The notes under the pieces: generated by a model
The model's input: the letters and a program-made list of their open reading frames with translations, nothing else
The model's database searches: none
What the model was told of the DNA's origin: nothing
Program-made: the position numbers and the translations under genes
Assembly (NCBI GenBank): GCA_963693305.1
Contig: OY855912.1
Coordinates: 8,110,001-8,174,000, forward strand
Direction of reading: 5' to 3'
DNA from: Meandrina meandrites
Lineage: Eukaryota; Cnidaria; Anthozoa; Scleractinia; Meandrinidae
DNA length: 64,000 nucleotides
Part shown: positions 48,301-52,069 of the stretch, piece by piece
Layout of the letters: the number at the start of each line of letters is the position of its first letter
How positions within the stretch are numbered: position 1 is the first letter of the stretch

Positions 48301-51300
48301 CCGCCATATCTGCGTCGAACGCGACCCATATGCAAGAGCCCATCGTTTAATGATTAATGCAAATGATTACAAGTGTTCTGAACGCAGAAGCCTTTACATA
48401 CCTTGGTTAGTCGTTTTAACTTTCAGAAATAAAAATCCCCCCCCCCCCCCCCCCCACAGAAGTACCACGAGATTTTGCCTGGTATCACGACGAACGGCGG
48501 CGTGTTTATAGTTTTTTTATCTCTATTTGGGCTGTGACGGTTAACCCGGCTGAGTTGATAAGGTCATAAACATAGCGCTTAATGAGGGGGGGTGGGGGGG
48601 GGGGGGTGCCTAAGTCTGCATAAAAACCTTTAACTCTGGTGAGGGATATATTAGTGGCGGATCCATACGTTCAGCTAGGGGGGAGGGGGGAAGGGCGCTT
48701 TTGGAGGCTTGACTATGAATGTTGAATTCTGCGAAGATAATTCCGGCAGTGCACAGAAAATGCGCTAATAACTTATTCACTGCCAAGGCTATTTCTATTG
48801 GAAGTACAATGTTCTGTGCAGACTTAATTGAGTTGACATGGGAAGTTGGATGGGGTCGGACTTATATCCGACGCAGCCAATAACAGGAATATTTTTTGTT
48901 AGCAGAAGAATATGGGCATATAGGGGATGGTTTACAACCGGGGCAATGGGTCTTACAACTTTTACGGTAATCGTGCTTAGAAGAATTTTATGATCTTGTT
49001 TTAAAATTTTCTTGGCCTTCCTGCTTCCGTTGAATCATCTCTATATAGACTGTATAATATTCACTTTTAACCACAGTGCGAGGTCGTAAACTGAGGGACA
49101 AAATTCCTAATTGAACTTCTGAACCAAGAATTAGCTATATATGGATAAGCAATGCGTCTAATCAACAAGCGTTTCCGATGAATTATAGCCGTTGTAAAAA
49201 TCTGTGAATTTTTTTTAGTATGGGGGTCCATTTCTTACTGTACTTGACCGTACTTTAATCTTTCCTACTTTGCGGTTTCTCTCTGGCATTTCCTTCGAGA
49301 ACTTTTTAGAACCTCGATCAGGCTTCTGTTGCGTAAAATCTCTGTGCTTGAGAGTTCCACTCGCAAAAGACAGTTCCATCGCAACTAAAGGCCTGGCAAA
49401 ACGAGGAAACATGCTTCCGTAATTGCTTCATCGTTTTGCCATCCATATCACTCGGAAACACGAAATGTTTCTGCCGTGTAGCAGAAGCAAATTATGCTTC
49501 TTGGAAACAAAATTGACGCTGGAAACAATGCTTCCCGTGTGGCAAAACTGGGAATATGCTTCCATAATTGCTTCATCGTTTTGCCATGCTTCCATCCATA
49601 TCACTCGGAAACACGAAATGTTTCTGCCGTGTAGCAGAAGAAAATTTTGCTTCTTGGAAACAAAATTGACGCTGGATACAATGCTTCCCGTGTGGCAAAA
49701 CTCCGCTGGGAAACATTGGGGAAACATGTGCGCGCTACGGGTGTTTCTGGAAACCTGTTTCCTCGTTTTGCCAGGCCTTAAGAGACTCACAGCTCTTTAG
49801 GGAGAAAAAGAAAGTAGAAAAACTGTCACAATTCATCCCTCCACACGTGCGCGTGCCCGCACTTGAACCCACGCGCTGATACAAATTACTGACACCACCT
49901 TACTGGCGCCATGGGAATTTTAAAAGTTTACTTATTGCCGAAGAATCCGAAAAATTATAAACCAAATTGCTGCACAAAAAATTCTTTTCTAACAATGTTT
50001 GTAACCCAACAGACCACGCCGACTGCAATCACGAAAACATTCATTGCTTCACCATTTCGAATGTTCTGTCTTGCTCGCCAACGCAAAACTATGCATTTTA
50101 TCCAGAACATCCGCTCTAATTGAACAACACCCAGGCCTCGCTGAAATCTTCGGATTAAAATGTGGGTGACGGGAAAAATTATTTCCGTGCAAAGTTACTT
50201 GCGTACTTGAAAAAGATGTAAGCTGCCGAAAATTGTATAAACCAGTTAATCAAGTTGTCGCGCAACATAGTTTAGCCCGGAAGGTCACAGACTGCAGCAG
50301 CCGCCCTCCTTTCTCAGATCCCACGCCCGTAAACTCAACAGATTTGATTACGGTACTCGACAAATGACAGGAGCCCATAATGATATAAAGAACAAGAGTG
50401 AAAACGTTAGGCTCACGTTTTCACGTCTGTTTTGAACCAGTTTGCTTTCAACGTATAGGCTTTCAACCCAAAAGCAGATACTAAAATCTTACCCCATGGT
50501 AGTATAAGTTTCTAGTACGCAAACGGGAAATGTCTTTCAGTAATGCTTCTGATTATTGGGAAATTGGAATCAATAAACAGAATTATCTCAGACATATTAC
50601 ACTGTAAGAGGAAGCTAAAACTGACAACATTGGAGAGGCGTAGCAAAGTTTCGAGGCGAAACCAACATTTTTCAACTTCTCTAGTTTTTGCTCACTATTC
50701 TAAATAGAAATGCTAGTCTCTGTTTCGAATGGGACTCTCAAGTATAGTTTAAAAAGGAACAAAGATTAAATGAAATCACGTTGAAGCTTCAGAGAAACGC
50801 GCGGATAGTCAAGATTGCCCAAGATTGAAGCGCGGGTGATTGTAAAAATGTCGGGTCAATAAAAACGAGGGTAGCTTAGTTTGTAGGAGGACATGGTTAA
50901 AATAGCTGGCACAGATATACTGTGAGACTTAATCATTCCTCAAATATTTCAATCTCATTTTTGACACTTTATTTTACTTTGATTTAATTTAAAAAACCAC
51001 TTCAATACTGACTGCACTGCCGTTACTGGCATTTCAAATTTACACAATAACCAGTGATATACTAGAGCACTTATCGTGCATAGATAGAATACAAATGCCC
51101 GATAATTCTCTCTTTTTCGTTATTTTCGTCTTTGGTGATGATTTTTTCATTCAATACCTGTGTACTAACGCAGAAATAGTGTTATTTCCCTTTGCTATAA
51201 AAAAAAAACTGCTTTCTGCCATTCAGCCAGCTCTTTTGCCCAGCCTGACAGCCTTTCCGCGATGTGTATTAGATTACATGTAACCTGTTTTGACTGGTTT

Positions 51301-51547
51301 ATAATGTTTAATTTTTTTTTTAAAAAAATGCATTCCCGCTGGCAATATATTGAGACTATTCGTGTCATTTATATTTTTCAGGTCGTATGTATTTCTCCTG
51401 AAATGTGGAAATGGTCCCATTTTGCTCCGAAACACAACTTTAGAAGCTCAGTCGCTTTGTTCTGAAGACACGCTCAATATCATCAGAGTACTGGAGGAGT
51501 ACATTGAAGAAAACGATAAATTTGGAATCGAAGCTTTGTCACAGTGA
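15311..51547 (+). CDS. Unknown conserved-looking host gene, 12 exons, 391 aa
   Basis: I do not recognise this protein. The exons I can join are 15311-15399, 15460-15597, 16058-16270, 31207-31267, 31687-31743, 35151-35213, 35661-35725, 35806-35863, 43062-43155, 43899-43999, 45836-45906 and 51382-51547. All introns are GT-AG, all phases agree, and the sum is 1176 nt including TGA. The start MADETSTAEN sits close to the THG1 promoter. Residues about 30-75 are acidic and low in complexity. The rest is charged, mostly helical-looking sequence without membrane segments or a signal peptide, with a CYYC motif near the end of exon 3 and a helical C terminus (IIRVLEEYIEENDKF). Intron 3 carries the Polinton-like element, 28 nt beyond the exon 3 donor. 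Intron 8 carries the minisatellite and MULE. The regular phases argue for a real, functional gene. A missed tiny exon is possible. Confidence 0.8.
16294..16298. repeat. Target-site duplication AATGT (left copy)
   Basis: The 5 bases before the AG end of the left TIR match the 5 bases after the CT end of the right TIR (28121-28125). A sixth base does not match on either side. This is consistent with a staggered cut by the element's integrase. Confidence 0.75.
16299..16701 (+). repeat. Left terminal inverted repeat of the Polinton-like element
   Basis: This 403-bp arm is the reverse complement of 27718-28120, with two differences seen by eye: one near the outer end (CCGGT versus CCAGT) and one changing residue 42 of the encoded peptide from Leu to Ser. 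The inner part, from 16471, is coding: it gives the first 77 residues of the polymerase. A hairpin-forming stretch (16399-16427) and an A/T-rich leader precede the ATG, so the promoter is inside the repeat. Confidence 0.95.
16471..19470 (+). CDS. SAP-like domain plus protein-primed family B DNA polymerase, exonuclease region missing
   Basis: 999 aa, the replicative polymerase of the element. Residues 1-37 form a basic SAP/Rho-N-like DNA-binding helix pair. A C2HC zinc-finger-like motif follows (C407, C410, H423, C427). Polymerase motif A is YLDANNLYG with D598, motif B is KLMNNSVFGK at about 732-741, and motif C is FTDTDS with D832 and D834, so the synthesis site looks intact. An Exo III-like YHDLYLKSD (494-502) is present. 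The finger passes almost directly (join near residue 438, nt about 17785) into the LPPKEAF region. In the family, a large segment with the Exo I and Exo II acidic motifs lies between these points, so this copy appears to have an in-frame internal deletion and to lack proofreading. The 3' end overlaps the convergent integrase by 40 bp. The start is fixed by the matching start in the other TIR. Confidence 0.93.
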   Translation: MEKQSVKQLKALAKERGIKGYYRMRKAELIEALEEESEIFYLANDQSVPEVDIPIPAPSRVTQIRNLATDLAAPVKSVINRFTGWLLNYIPEPIKNIVNERVENLKERVNSIFRRREEVSQPIEDVNSPEEDNLTPREYKTAIKGYFKTFRVNGVDGMDEKTFMNNVKPRVIDLIKSKGSIKVKLILTVRFTKENPATGNIDINVYSFASKMEIVTESTDISVLYDQMVDKIFELIQNFNNRGSGWQFDRIEHLDININPYNPLSASSYIKLPGKLYEKKAIINVKNENDNECFKWAVTSAVFPKEKNAERLSKQMREDSEKFDWTGIEFPVSLKQIDKFENQNSYAINVFGYEGVVYPLRLSKKNEQVINLLLIADEETNHFCWIKNMSRLLSSEINNHQHKRHFCYRCLNSFILVKSLDKHTEYCQNNEAVKIEMPMFKDDNFDNFGKLSTDHLPPKEAFHSILNDSGISEEDYLHAKKVWETFNMKTMRDYHDLYLKSDVLLLSDVFENFRDVCLDNYRLDPMFYYTAPGLAWDACLKIAKVRLELLTDYDMLMMVEKGIRGGVSMISTRYGKANNPYMKDYDPDQQTKYISYLDANNLYGWAMSKPLPIDCFRFMNNEEMKNWESMPCILEVDLEYPEHLHDLHNDYPLAPERVTVNKVEKLIPNLNDKTKYVIHHETLKLYLSLGLKLTKIHRGITFDECAWLKPYIDLNTDLRAKATNDFEKDFFKLMNNSVFGKTMENIRNRVDIRLVTREYQAKRLMCRPNYQHHTIFSKNLATVHMKKVSLKFNKPVYLGMSILDLSKTLMYDFHYNYIKPKYDDRAKLLFTDTDSLAYEIQTEDFYRDISSDVKEKFDTSNYPKDHPSGILTGVNKKVIGMFKDEASGKQIAEFVGLRAKLYSYRVSDAYEEKKCKGVKKAVIKKTITFNDYKDCLFDNKPSMRKMNVIRSHLHTIFTETVNKIALSPFDDKRLIREDNIHTFAYGHYKGGSSVSVKTT
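19431..20408 (-). CDS. Retroviral-type (rve) DDE integrase
   Basis: 325 aa; inserts the element into host DNA. The catalytic triad is D75 (HQADLLF), D137 (VDPGKEF) and E172 (AFVERANKTL), with 34 residues between the second Asp and the Glu. An N-terminal helical region (about 20-50, ANVSESEARDWLERQ) may be a helix-turn-helix in place of the HHCC zinc domain. The C-terminal 100 residues are basic and beta-rich, resembling the SH3-like DNA-binding tail of Polinton integrases. No chromodomain is clear. The gene is convergent with the polymerase and shares a 27-bp divergent promoter with the capsid gene. The stop is well placed and the frame intact. Confidence 0.92.
   Translation of the reverse strand: MSNERIFKKIYYSPEGYWKGYSAVSKLASAANVSESEARDWLERQTLWQIYLPPPKYLPRPHWSVSRPNDIHQADLLFLPHDRVGRKTYRYTLVVIDVASRYKDAEALTSKESQEVAKAFESIYKRELKWPKTLIVDPGKEFMGYVTKLMDRHNVKIQRSEAGNHRAQAFVERANKTLGERLFSHQYAQEMVTEGRSRVWVKRLPAVMKALNSQVIRITGKEPDKALGLKEVEIKQVLYKRPVGLKEKRLPSGVQVRYLLSPGEDEGGERRRATDPIWSIEVYNINRVVISTEQPVLYYLLDGPKRSFVREELQVVLTDTELPPL
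20409..20435. promoter_or_regulatory. 27-bp divergent promoter of integrase and capsid genes
   Basis: Both ATGs border this A/T-rich gap. The two edges are near mirror images (CATTTAAAAATA reads like the complement of TATTTTAAAATG with one change), so each gene has TTTAAA directly before its start codon. There is almost no room for a 5' leader on either side. Confidence 0.5.
20436..21674 (+). CDS. Probable major capsid protein (double-jelly-roll type)
   Basis: 412 aa. This is predicted to be the main shell protein of the virion. The sequence is rich in short beta strands with few helices, lacks membrane segments, and begins with a beta-rich IPKLSENVVIVPGSVKLLF region. A QLKVSFGGETL strand pair is followed by a YDLFQTYHDLF helix, and the second half starts with YVIPLDHPVLSD and LPHPLLFEITL. 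This layout agrees with Polinton capsid proteins as I know them, but the call rests on pattern and on position next to integrase and ATPase, not on an alignment. It is somewhat short for the family. Transcription runs into the ATPase gene, with 25 bp between them. Confidence 0.68.
   Translation: MSHAIAEIINPNRVPREPFGLKAESSLNRITFNPSSANPGETISIYIPKLSENVVIVPGSVKLLFDMKVGGHANNTLVNNIGRNLVEQLKVSFGGETLQTTERYDLFQTYHDLFLEDRDDRLKQGISSKNMRKLCTPAGDRVETDSKEVTLATVHNTKYVIPLDHPVLSDHGALYPKALPHPLLFEITLSKVDQILNHDKKEKEKTPTYKLTNLELEYRCITSEDLSSEAASSYKVGKGFFYENVILHRTFPISKPNDSIINEHVNLPRKSMTGILCLFEEDYKEGERDSEKFVNPDIKSININIDGMPNRLFSKGMIPSDFWESIKRRMGGYGKVKEEDFYTDKFALWIDLRTFPDNGIHGGGLHINTTRDGVKLEIKRKVGGTGKINCYMFVVADAFMEIMNTELKSILY
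21700..22320 (+). CDS. DNA-packaging ATPase (A32/FtsK-HerA-like)
   Basis: 206 aa; expected to pump the genome into the capsid. Walker A is GPTNCGKT (residues 16-23) and Walker B is TLLILDDC (D98, D99). A conserved glutamine-containing VVTQQ follows at about residue 130, as in the A32-like group. The length is typical for Polinton and virophage ATPases. The start lies in an AATAAATG context. A 12-bp palindrome (22300-22311) overlaps its last codons, and the next gene begins 22 bp downstream. Confidence 0.9.
   Translation: MNELRDNIPFNMIITGPTNCGKTKYLIEQLRGPFRKVFEYIVLICPTYAKNRTYRGFAQGDKRFLILSPDASNSDEIDSLLTDVSLIFSGTKTLLILDDCAVSKDLKNRSNKFVDLAFSGRHDGLSVWVVTQQLTSIAKPFRENVSCVVAFHNPSQIGMKTLFDDYGGELDIETRKKFMKLLKTERYSRLCLCLIYPFECYLEIPV
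22343..22849 (+). CDS. Unknown acidic/helical protein, possible virion component
   Basis: 168 aa if it starts at the ATG at 22343, which follows TAATTTAAAG like the other starts in this element. An upstream in-frame ATG at 22292 would overlap the ATPase end and is less likely. The N terminus is acidic (DDDEEDLE). The middle contains KQVKKYFNRYKTVMGKK and a weakly hydrophobic helix (GLVESAISAASVLISYVIPV), and the C terminus is polar. I do not recognise the family. Position after the ATPase suggests a structural role; this is inference. Confidence 0.72.
   Translation: MVNVEDYIEDIPKVKEDKTPDDDEEDLETQRESLAILASLGSTEEFLGKAMSLGDIKRLSPKQVKKYFNRYKTVMGKKVSTGLVESAISAASVLISYVIPVDDVEALNEDLKNDDLVKRELSNFAGMLVLKGGRLVALASGLFKVAKHVKLRPSEENSNKNQDNEEDS
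22887..22923. terminator. 14-bp perfect hairpin at gene boundary
   Basis: 22887-22900 is the exact reverse complement of 22910-22923, with a 9-nt loop. The right arm contains the ATG (22910) of the next gene. It may mark the 3' end of the preceding transcript or mask the start codon. Confidence 0.5.
22910..23299 (+). CDS. Small single-span membrane protein, lysine-rich
   Basis: 129 aa. A highly charged, Lys/Glu-rich N-terminal half (residues 1-68) precedes one membrane segment (about 75-96, ISFTTAISLVGISLTAINMFM) and a proline-rich tail ending in PVPKMGMH. No known domain is recognised. The start codon lies inside the right arm of a perfect hairpin. It is one of four consecutive small genes with membrane segments, which suggests an inner-membrane or virion-membrane role; this is inference. 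Confidence 0.7.
   Translation: MSEDVEQITKTPIESNVKTKEKDPKKVAAGKKLAEYNRRAKDALKEKMKRDAEKATEPEESKDLTAAEGWIPEISFTTAISLVGISLTAINMFMSYRKDDPPCEQIESRLPEPEPSKQSKIPVPKMGMH
23322..23363. terminator. 12-bp perfect hairpin at gene boundary
   Basis: 23322-23333 pairs exactly with 23352-23363. The ATG at 23344 lies in the loop. It starts 22 nt after the stop of the previous gene. Confidence 0.5.
23344..23538 (+). CDS. Small two-span membrane protein, 64 aa
   Basis: 64 aa with two hydrophobic stretches (about 11-28 and 37-53) joined by an acidic turn (MDDPSDS). It is short, but supported by the GATAAATG start context, the regular spacing in the gene row, and codon use like its neighbours. The function is unknown. 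A minor virion membrane protein is one possibility. Confidence 0.62.
   Translation: MSKEKIFKTIYDASVLIGISSGFGYFINMDDPSDSVIDYLKWVVILSGSIYLKEYLEKQKILPS
23541..23573. terminator. Two 7-bp hairpins at gene boundary
   Basis: 23541-23547 pairs with 23550-23556 (2-nt loop), and directly after it 23557-23563 pairs with 23567-23573 (3-nt loop, second arm overlapping the next ATG). These are weaker than the other boundary hairpins, but sit in the same position relative to the genes. Confidence 0.35.
23572..23982 (+). CDS. Small protein with membrane segments at both ends
   Basis: 136 aa. A hydrophobic N terminus (about 3-27, small residues and glycine) is followed by a charged Tyr/Gln-rich helical middle (EKYQRDYAAYQEKRQRLLDWYNQQRDEEHQ) and a second hydrophobic C terminus (118-136). 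The start is AATAAATG. The arrangement suggests a hairpin-shaped protein anchored by both ends. I have the impression that similar small genes accompany cnidarian Polintons, but I cannot name a function. Confidence 0.7.
   Translation: MATIALMIGGAVLNATAFVGGSYLAKYLSGSNTDTERIRHDKALEKYQRDYAAYQEKRQRLLDWYNQQRDEEHQANLNLSNTDEAFKLYSQTHPDYSLKEPRLSDYYRPSDDQRIGEMAYVGGGMLALGYVASRFL
24004..24030. terminator. 12-bp perfect hairpin directly before an ATG
   Basis: 24004-24015 is the exact reverse complement of 24019-24030, with a 3-nt loop. The next gene's ATG follows at 24031, and the previous stop is 22 nt upstream. A 12-bp stem with a 3-nt loop should be very stable in single-stranded DNA or RNA. Confidence 0.55.
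24031..24936 (+). CDS. Membrane-active virion-like protein with coiled coil and amphipathic helices
   Basis: 301 aa. An acidic N terminus (DDDDDGE at about 19-25) is followed by a charged coiled-coil region (about 140-195, KEKELES...ERENEAIEER), a membrane segment (206-226), a glycine/lysine amphipathic stretch (227-250, SKLGKGVGNGFKAIGKKLG), and two more hydrophobic segments (252-268 and 275-293) with a basic tail. This layout resembles a minor capsid protein that perturbs membranes, but there is no homology that I can demonstrate. The stop TAA abuts the next ATG with no gap. Confidence 0.78.
   Translation: MEVDPTETDNPFEPTDPGDDDDDGEMIPMTSTSRRDRGFDNHNYEETSFIDENTPLIRREERRDDAWERIREKYPKVNPANSSFTSDIDEYDRVVVRMKRKGGKSYPLFKPDGELNEKLPKTIKESLGPTYEKVIETNKRGIKRSIEKEKELESSLKDAGPSQRENIVRDIEQQRDERENMERENEAIEERLSLRDRVKAIFKKYGFTVFAVLSAVGAVIGVIVSNLKSGLSKLGKGVGNGFKAIGKKLGEILPGMIGAIASFIFKTAGEAIGFLAKNAWLLIVAVVVYFVEQVKNKKNRK
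24937..25527 (+). CDS. Unknown protein with Gly/Ala hydrophobic core and flanking helices
   Basis: 196 aa. A helical N terminus with cysteines (C24, C30, C38) leads to a glycine/alanine-rich hydrophobic stretch (about 56-105), probably two membrane passes, then a charged helix (SKHEKTVSICKAKINTIKDVVSKAL) and a Lys/Glu tail. It starts directly after the stop of the previous gene (TAAATG), so the two are either one transcript or use a promoter inside the upstream gene. Repeated association with membrane proteins suggests a virion role; this is inference. Confidence 0.75.
   Translation: MESYREIYPQLPTDNGGNFRLKQCADWLSCLEKDLQDCEKIYKKYKRARSALLNLSTGSGTLSVALCGGGLGTGLTGVGLPVSVALGVVGGVCALTSVATASLAKALSGKVSKHEKTVSICKAKINTIKDVVSKALTDNKISHEEFVLIKSEYEKYYEMKRSIREKNKTPTLPQVDVKKMEEEIRAEILKKLAQSE
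25528..25624. other. 97-bp spacer with ATGAGTCAT palindrome
   Basis: No strong hairpin is visible here, unlike the spacers at 22.9-24.0 kb. A 9-bp palindrome ATGAGTCAT lies at about 25559-25567. The end of the spacer is A/T-rich and leads into the 528-aa gene. Confidence 0.3.
25625..27211 (+). CDS. Large unknown protein with C-terminal membrane anchor
   Basis: 528 aa. I cannot name the function. Most of the chain is soluble, mixed alpha/beta sequence with a Trp/Tyr/Cys-rich part (about 155-180, NMRYWPQQLNFAVWCATTGCGVS). A helical central region (NQSIEALVYCVLGAQVNVRSS) is followed by a charged stalk and one hydrophobic segment at the extreme C terminus (about 510-527), as in a tail-anchored protein. 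The length and position at the end of the structural block suggest a second large virion protein. It is not a recognisable single-jelly-roll penton. A 27228-27255 hairpin and an AATAAA (27254-27259) follow the stop. Confidence 0.82.
   Translation: MSNDDKTLWKRFLDRYPHAVLSKFRRVFERYDRENKEEHVKFVGRDGSEYEVFDKKRFEYSLYFPDEMKKALGLPVDFPLELTLNPHPSLLIPAVDFGESRPLKSLNLREKLKRLDIFATPTDSFSVPVRDIFTNTVIKHTSSKESHEWLAGPNMRYWPQQLNFAVWCATTGCGVSLRSLLEEKMGGIDVTDHELKLPPQIRAILWFHVYFTIRRILFQMGGIQSSIALPGDPPFNEKDNRYDIPSYKRICKEFNVPADSDFRCHKGENHGLGSVYIWVSYVGPSKAGHESSYPGFFKFSEEGGEGSKGNLLQYILNDVDNGYEYFLSRVSNGLTNTGQARLNQSIEALVYCVLGAQVNVRSSVLGNTGSAQEVQQEFLVLLEDAIKQPDISKSVQRFQLAVQEAKVKLDLAVSPGTWLMPSRMVINTESTIGYNNRLKRVEPSMKLGVNLDVNSKSVPVGIKHNLGKSKVLLPHTSVVKQKTTVERPKIDEEEKNETSSTKPEARKHEINLAVITIVVGGLAWFMFR
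27228..27255. terminator. 11-bp perfect hairpin between convergent genes
   Basis: 27228-27238 pairs with 27245-27255 around a 6-nt loop. It lies between the stops of the 528-aa gene and the opposing cysteine/histidine gene, the place expected for a bidirectional transcript end. AATAAA overlaps the right arm end. Confidence 0.55.
27268..27948 (-). CDS. SAP-like domain fused to eight C-x-H-x6-C-x2-C repeats
   Basis: 226 aa. Residues 1-77 are encoded by the right TIR and match the polymerase N terminus except for one residue (Ser42 for Leu). From residue 86 to the end there are eight 18-residue units of the form I-C-x-H-x6-C-x2-C-x-G, for example ICEHNRRKSSCKDCNGSE. Each unit can supply two or more zinc ligands, so the tail is probably a string of small zinc modules that bind nucleic acid or protein. 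The pattern differs from C2H2 fingers and CCHC knuckles. Similar short Cys/His repeats occur in large DNA viruses and protists, but I cannot assign a function. The start and promoter are inside the TIR. Confidence 0.88.
   Translation of the reverse strand: MEKQSVKQLKALAKERGIKGYYRMRKAELIEALEEESEIFYSANDQSVPEVDIPIPAPSRVTQIRNLATDLAAPVKSYTCKERRGICQHNKQKSYCKECVGSQICIHKKNKSFCKECGGKGICIHGKREYQCKECKGDGICEHNRRKSSCKDCNGSEICEHNRVKYICKVCKGKGICQHNRKRYDCKECGGKGICPHERQRAFCKDCGGSQICQHGKQKRQCKECK
27718..28120 (-). repeat. Right terminal inverted repeat of the Polinton-like element
   Basis: Mirror copy of 16299-16701, the same 403-bp length. It carries the same leader, hairpin and start codon in the opposite direction, and so provides the promoter and the first 77 residues of the cysteine/histidine-repeat protein. 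The arm ends with CTTAGCTACT, followed by the AATGT target duplication. Confidence 0.95.
28296..28592 (+). mobile_element. tRNA-derived SINE with 14-bp target duplication
   Basis: A tRNA-like head with A box (TGACCTAATGG) and B box (GGTTCAAGC) is followed by a conserved tail (TTGGGCAAGATACTTTACTC, GTATAAGTGGGTACC). The flanks repeat TATACAGGAAAAGG (28282-28295 and 28593-28606), typical of LINE-driven insertion. Partial minus-strand copies lie at about 60030-60265 and 32840-32935. Confidence 0.85.
29116..29182. repeat. Short fold-back MITE
   Basis: 14-bp perfect arms (29116-29129 and 29169-29182). The same terminal sequence (TTCACC, CACTTCGGTGAATAA) occurs at the very start of the window (about 10-37), so it is a dispersed family. 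Confidence 0.5.
30246..30897. mobile_element. TTAA-flanked DNA transposon remnant, 652 bp
   Basis: TIR GGACGTTTGTGC at the left and its complement with one change (GCGCAAACGTCC) at the right, each directly bordered by TTAA (30242-30245 and 30898-30901). TTAA targets point to the piggyBac or Kolobok group. No transposase is encoded. Confidence 0.75.
31402..31422. repeat. Poly(C) run, 21 nt
   Basis: One of seven long C runs on the plus strand. The others are at 4728-4752, 14580-14594, 14829-14849, 43680-43700, 48437-48455 and 51717-51738. All are non-coding. Confidence 0.8.
32104..32659. mobile_element. Possible hAT-like MITE
   Basis: Ends CAGGGTGAGACAAAAGT and ACTTTTGTCGCGCCCTG form TIRs with two differences, in the CAGGG style of hAT elements. 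I could not match an 8-bp target duplication. Inner GCCCGGG-type inverted repeats are present. No coding capacity. Confidence 0.5.
32840..32935 (-). mobile_element. Short SINE fragment, minus strand
   Basis: The reverse complement contains TTGGACAAGACACTTAATTC and TCTCTCCACCCTGG, as in the SINE at 28296. Only the middle part is kept. Confidence 0.45.
33089..33579. mobile_element. MITE with CAGAAAC ends and 7-bp target duplication
   Basis: The ends are CAGAAACCCATAA and its near complement TTATGAGTTTCTG. GTGTTAA is duplicated (33082-33088 and 33580-33586). The family is the same as the element at 1152-1401. It shares the inner segment GTACCATATTTGGAAA, and no protein is encoded. Confidence 0.8.
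33587..34927. mobile_element. TTAA-flanked transposon, 1.34 kb, inserted in a MITE's target duplication
   Basis: A 16-bp perfect TIR (GGTTACCGTATACCTT) lies at both ends, bordered by TTAA (33583-33586 and 34928-34931). The left TTAA is part of the 7-bp duplication of the neighbouring MITE. A 129-aa reading frame (33734-34123) with a Lys-rich tract is present but not recognisable as a transposase, so the element is probably non-autonomous (piggyBac/Kolobok type). Confidence 0.78.
36041..36346 (+). repeat. 17-bp minisatellite, left block (about 18 copies)
   Basis: The unit is CTCTCTAGTACAGACAC with variants CGG and TGG at the ACAG position. It starts after GATACAGCTAAACCTCTC, which looks like a transposon terminus. 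The block is cut by the MULE and continues at 40321. Confidence 0.92.
36347..36927 (+). repeat. Left TIR of the MULE
   Basis: Near copy, inverted, of 39745-40320. It carries several tandem TCGTTTCGCATACA-like motifs near the tip (likely transposase sites) and a TATATATA box near 36799. The arms differ by scattered changes, so this insertion is older than the Polinton-like one. Confidence 0.85.
37245..38563 (-). CDS. PHD finger-FLYWCH protein of the MULE (transposase N-terminal part only)
   Basis: Three exons join in phase: 38335-38563, 37979-38161 and 37245-37639, about 268 aa. Exon 1 is a PHD-type zinc finger (CIECRK, CDGCNKWQHRTC, WKCKPC). Exon 2 is a Ser/Pro-rich linker. Exon 3 holds a FLYWCH-type zinc finger (Y-W-x-C, C, then HSHNH). 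MULE transposases of invertebrates have such N-terminal domains before the DDE core, and here the core is absent. After HSHNH the sequence runs 30 more residues and stops. It could act as a DNA-binding repressor of full-length transposase, or it may simply be debris. Confidence 0.75.
39745..40320 (-). repeat. Right TIR of the MULE
   Basis: Inverted copy of the left TIR with the same tip motifs. A TATATATA box near 39867 could drive the minus-strand gene, although its ATG lies 1.3 kb away. Confidence 0.85.
40321..42665 (+). repeat. 17-bp minisatellite, right block (about 138 copies)
   Basis: Same 17-bp frame as the left block, with four main unit types ending ACAGACAC, ACGGACAC, ATGGACAC and AGGTTTGC. 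The last type occurs only in this block, often paired with a TGG unit. The end runs into CAACTGTATCT, which mirrors the left border. Confidence 0.93.
44000..45835. other. Intron 10 of the 391-aa gene
   Basis: GT donor at 44000 and CAG acceptor before 45836. No repeats or genes that I can define are inside. Confidence 0.5.
49389..49778. mobile_element. Harbinger-like MITE with inner duplication, 390 bp
   Basis: Perfect 18-bp TIR tip (AGGCCTGGCAAAACGAGG) with 3-bp TAA duplications (49386-49388 and 49779-49781), as in PIF/Harbinger elements. The interior is two tandem copies of about 140 bp (TCACTCGGAAACACGAAATG at 49449 and 49599). Confidence 0.82.
49845..49910 (-). repeat. tRNA-like segment, possible SINE head
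   Basis: The minus strand reads GGCGCCAGTAAGGTGG and then GTGGGTTCAAGTGC (B-box-like). It is too degenerate for a tRNA gene. Confidence 0.3.
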
Positions 51548-52069
51548 ACAGAACGAAACGATCGGAAAATAACACTATTTCCATGAACTGAGAAATTTAT
51601 CGGAAATTTTATACAAAGCATTCATGCATATACTAGCCAGTTTCAGGCTCTCGGTAGTTGGGGGCGAGCAAAAAACCATGCGAGCGAGGAAAAAACGGGG
51701 GAGACTTTTTCACTCGCCCCCCCCCCCCCCCCCCCCCCTCCCCAACTACTGAGAGCCTTGAACAGGTTTTATATACACGTAATTTAAATCGCAGGGTTTA
51801 CAATTGTCAGAAAATGAAAATGGTACTAAACCATGCGGTGTATGTATCATATATTGCAAGAATATGAATGGATTTCAGTTCGGAAATTCATCAACCGAAA
51901 GCAAGATATTTACATGGAGTTTTTTCGTACTTTATTCTTCGTTATGTCTATGAAGACATTGATGAAATCAGACAATTTCAGGGGCTTGCAAGAGGAGTCA
52001 GGACTTGCAAAGGGTTATTCCTAAAATTATGGATTAAACAAAGGTTTAGTAATACTAACATAGCATGTG

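Larger units (their letters stand above)
45907..51381. other. Intron 11 of the 391-aa gene
   Basis: A 5.5-kb intron with a C run (48437-48455), G-rich stretches (about 48586-48606) and a Harbinger-like MITE (49389-49778). A GCAGTAATTTAT motif is repeated three times at about 46375-46410. The minus-strand open frame at 46592-46960 is not recognisable. Confidence 0.5.
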
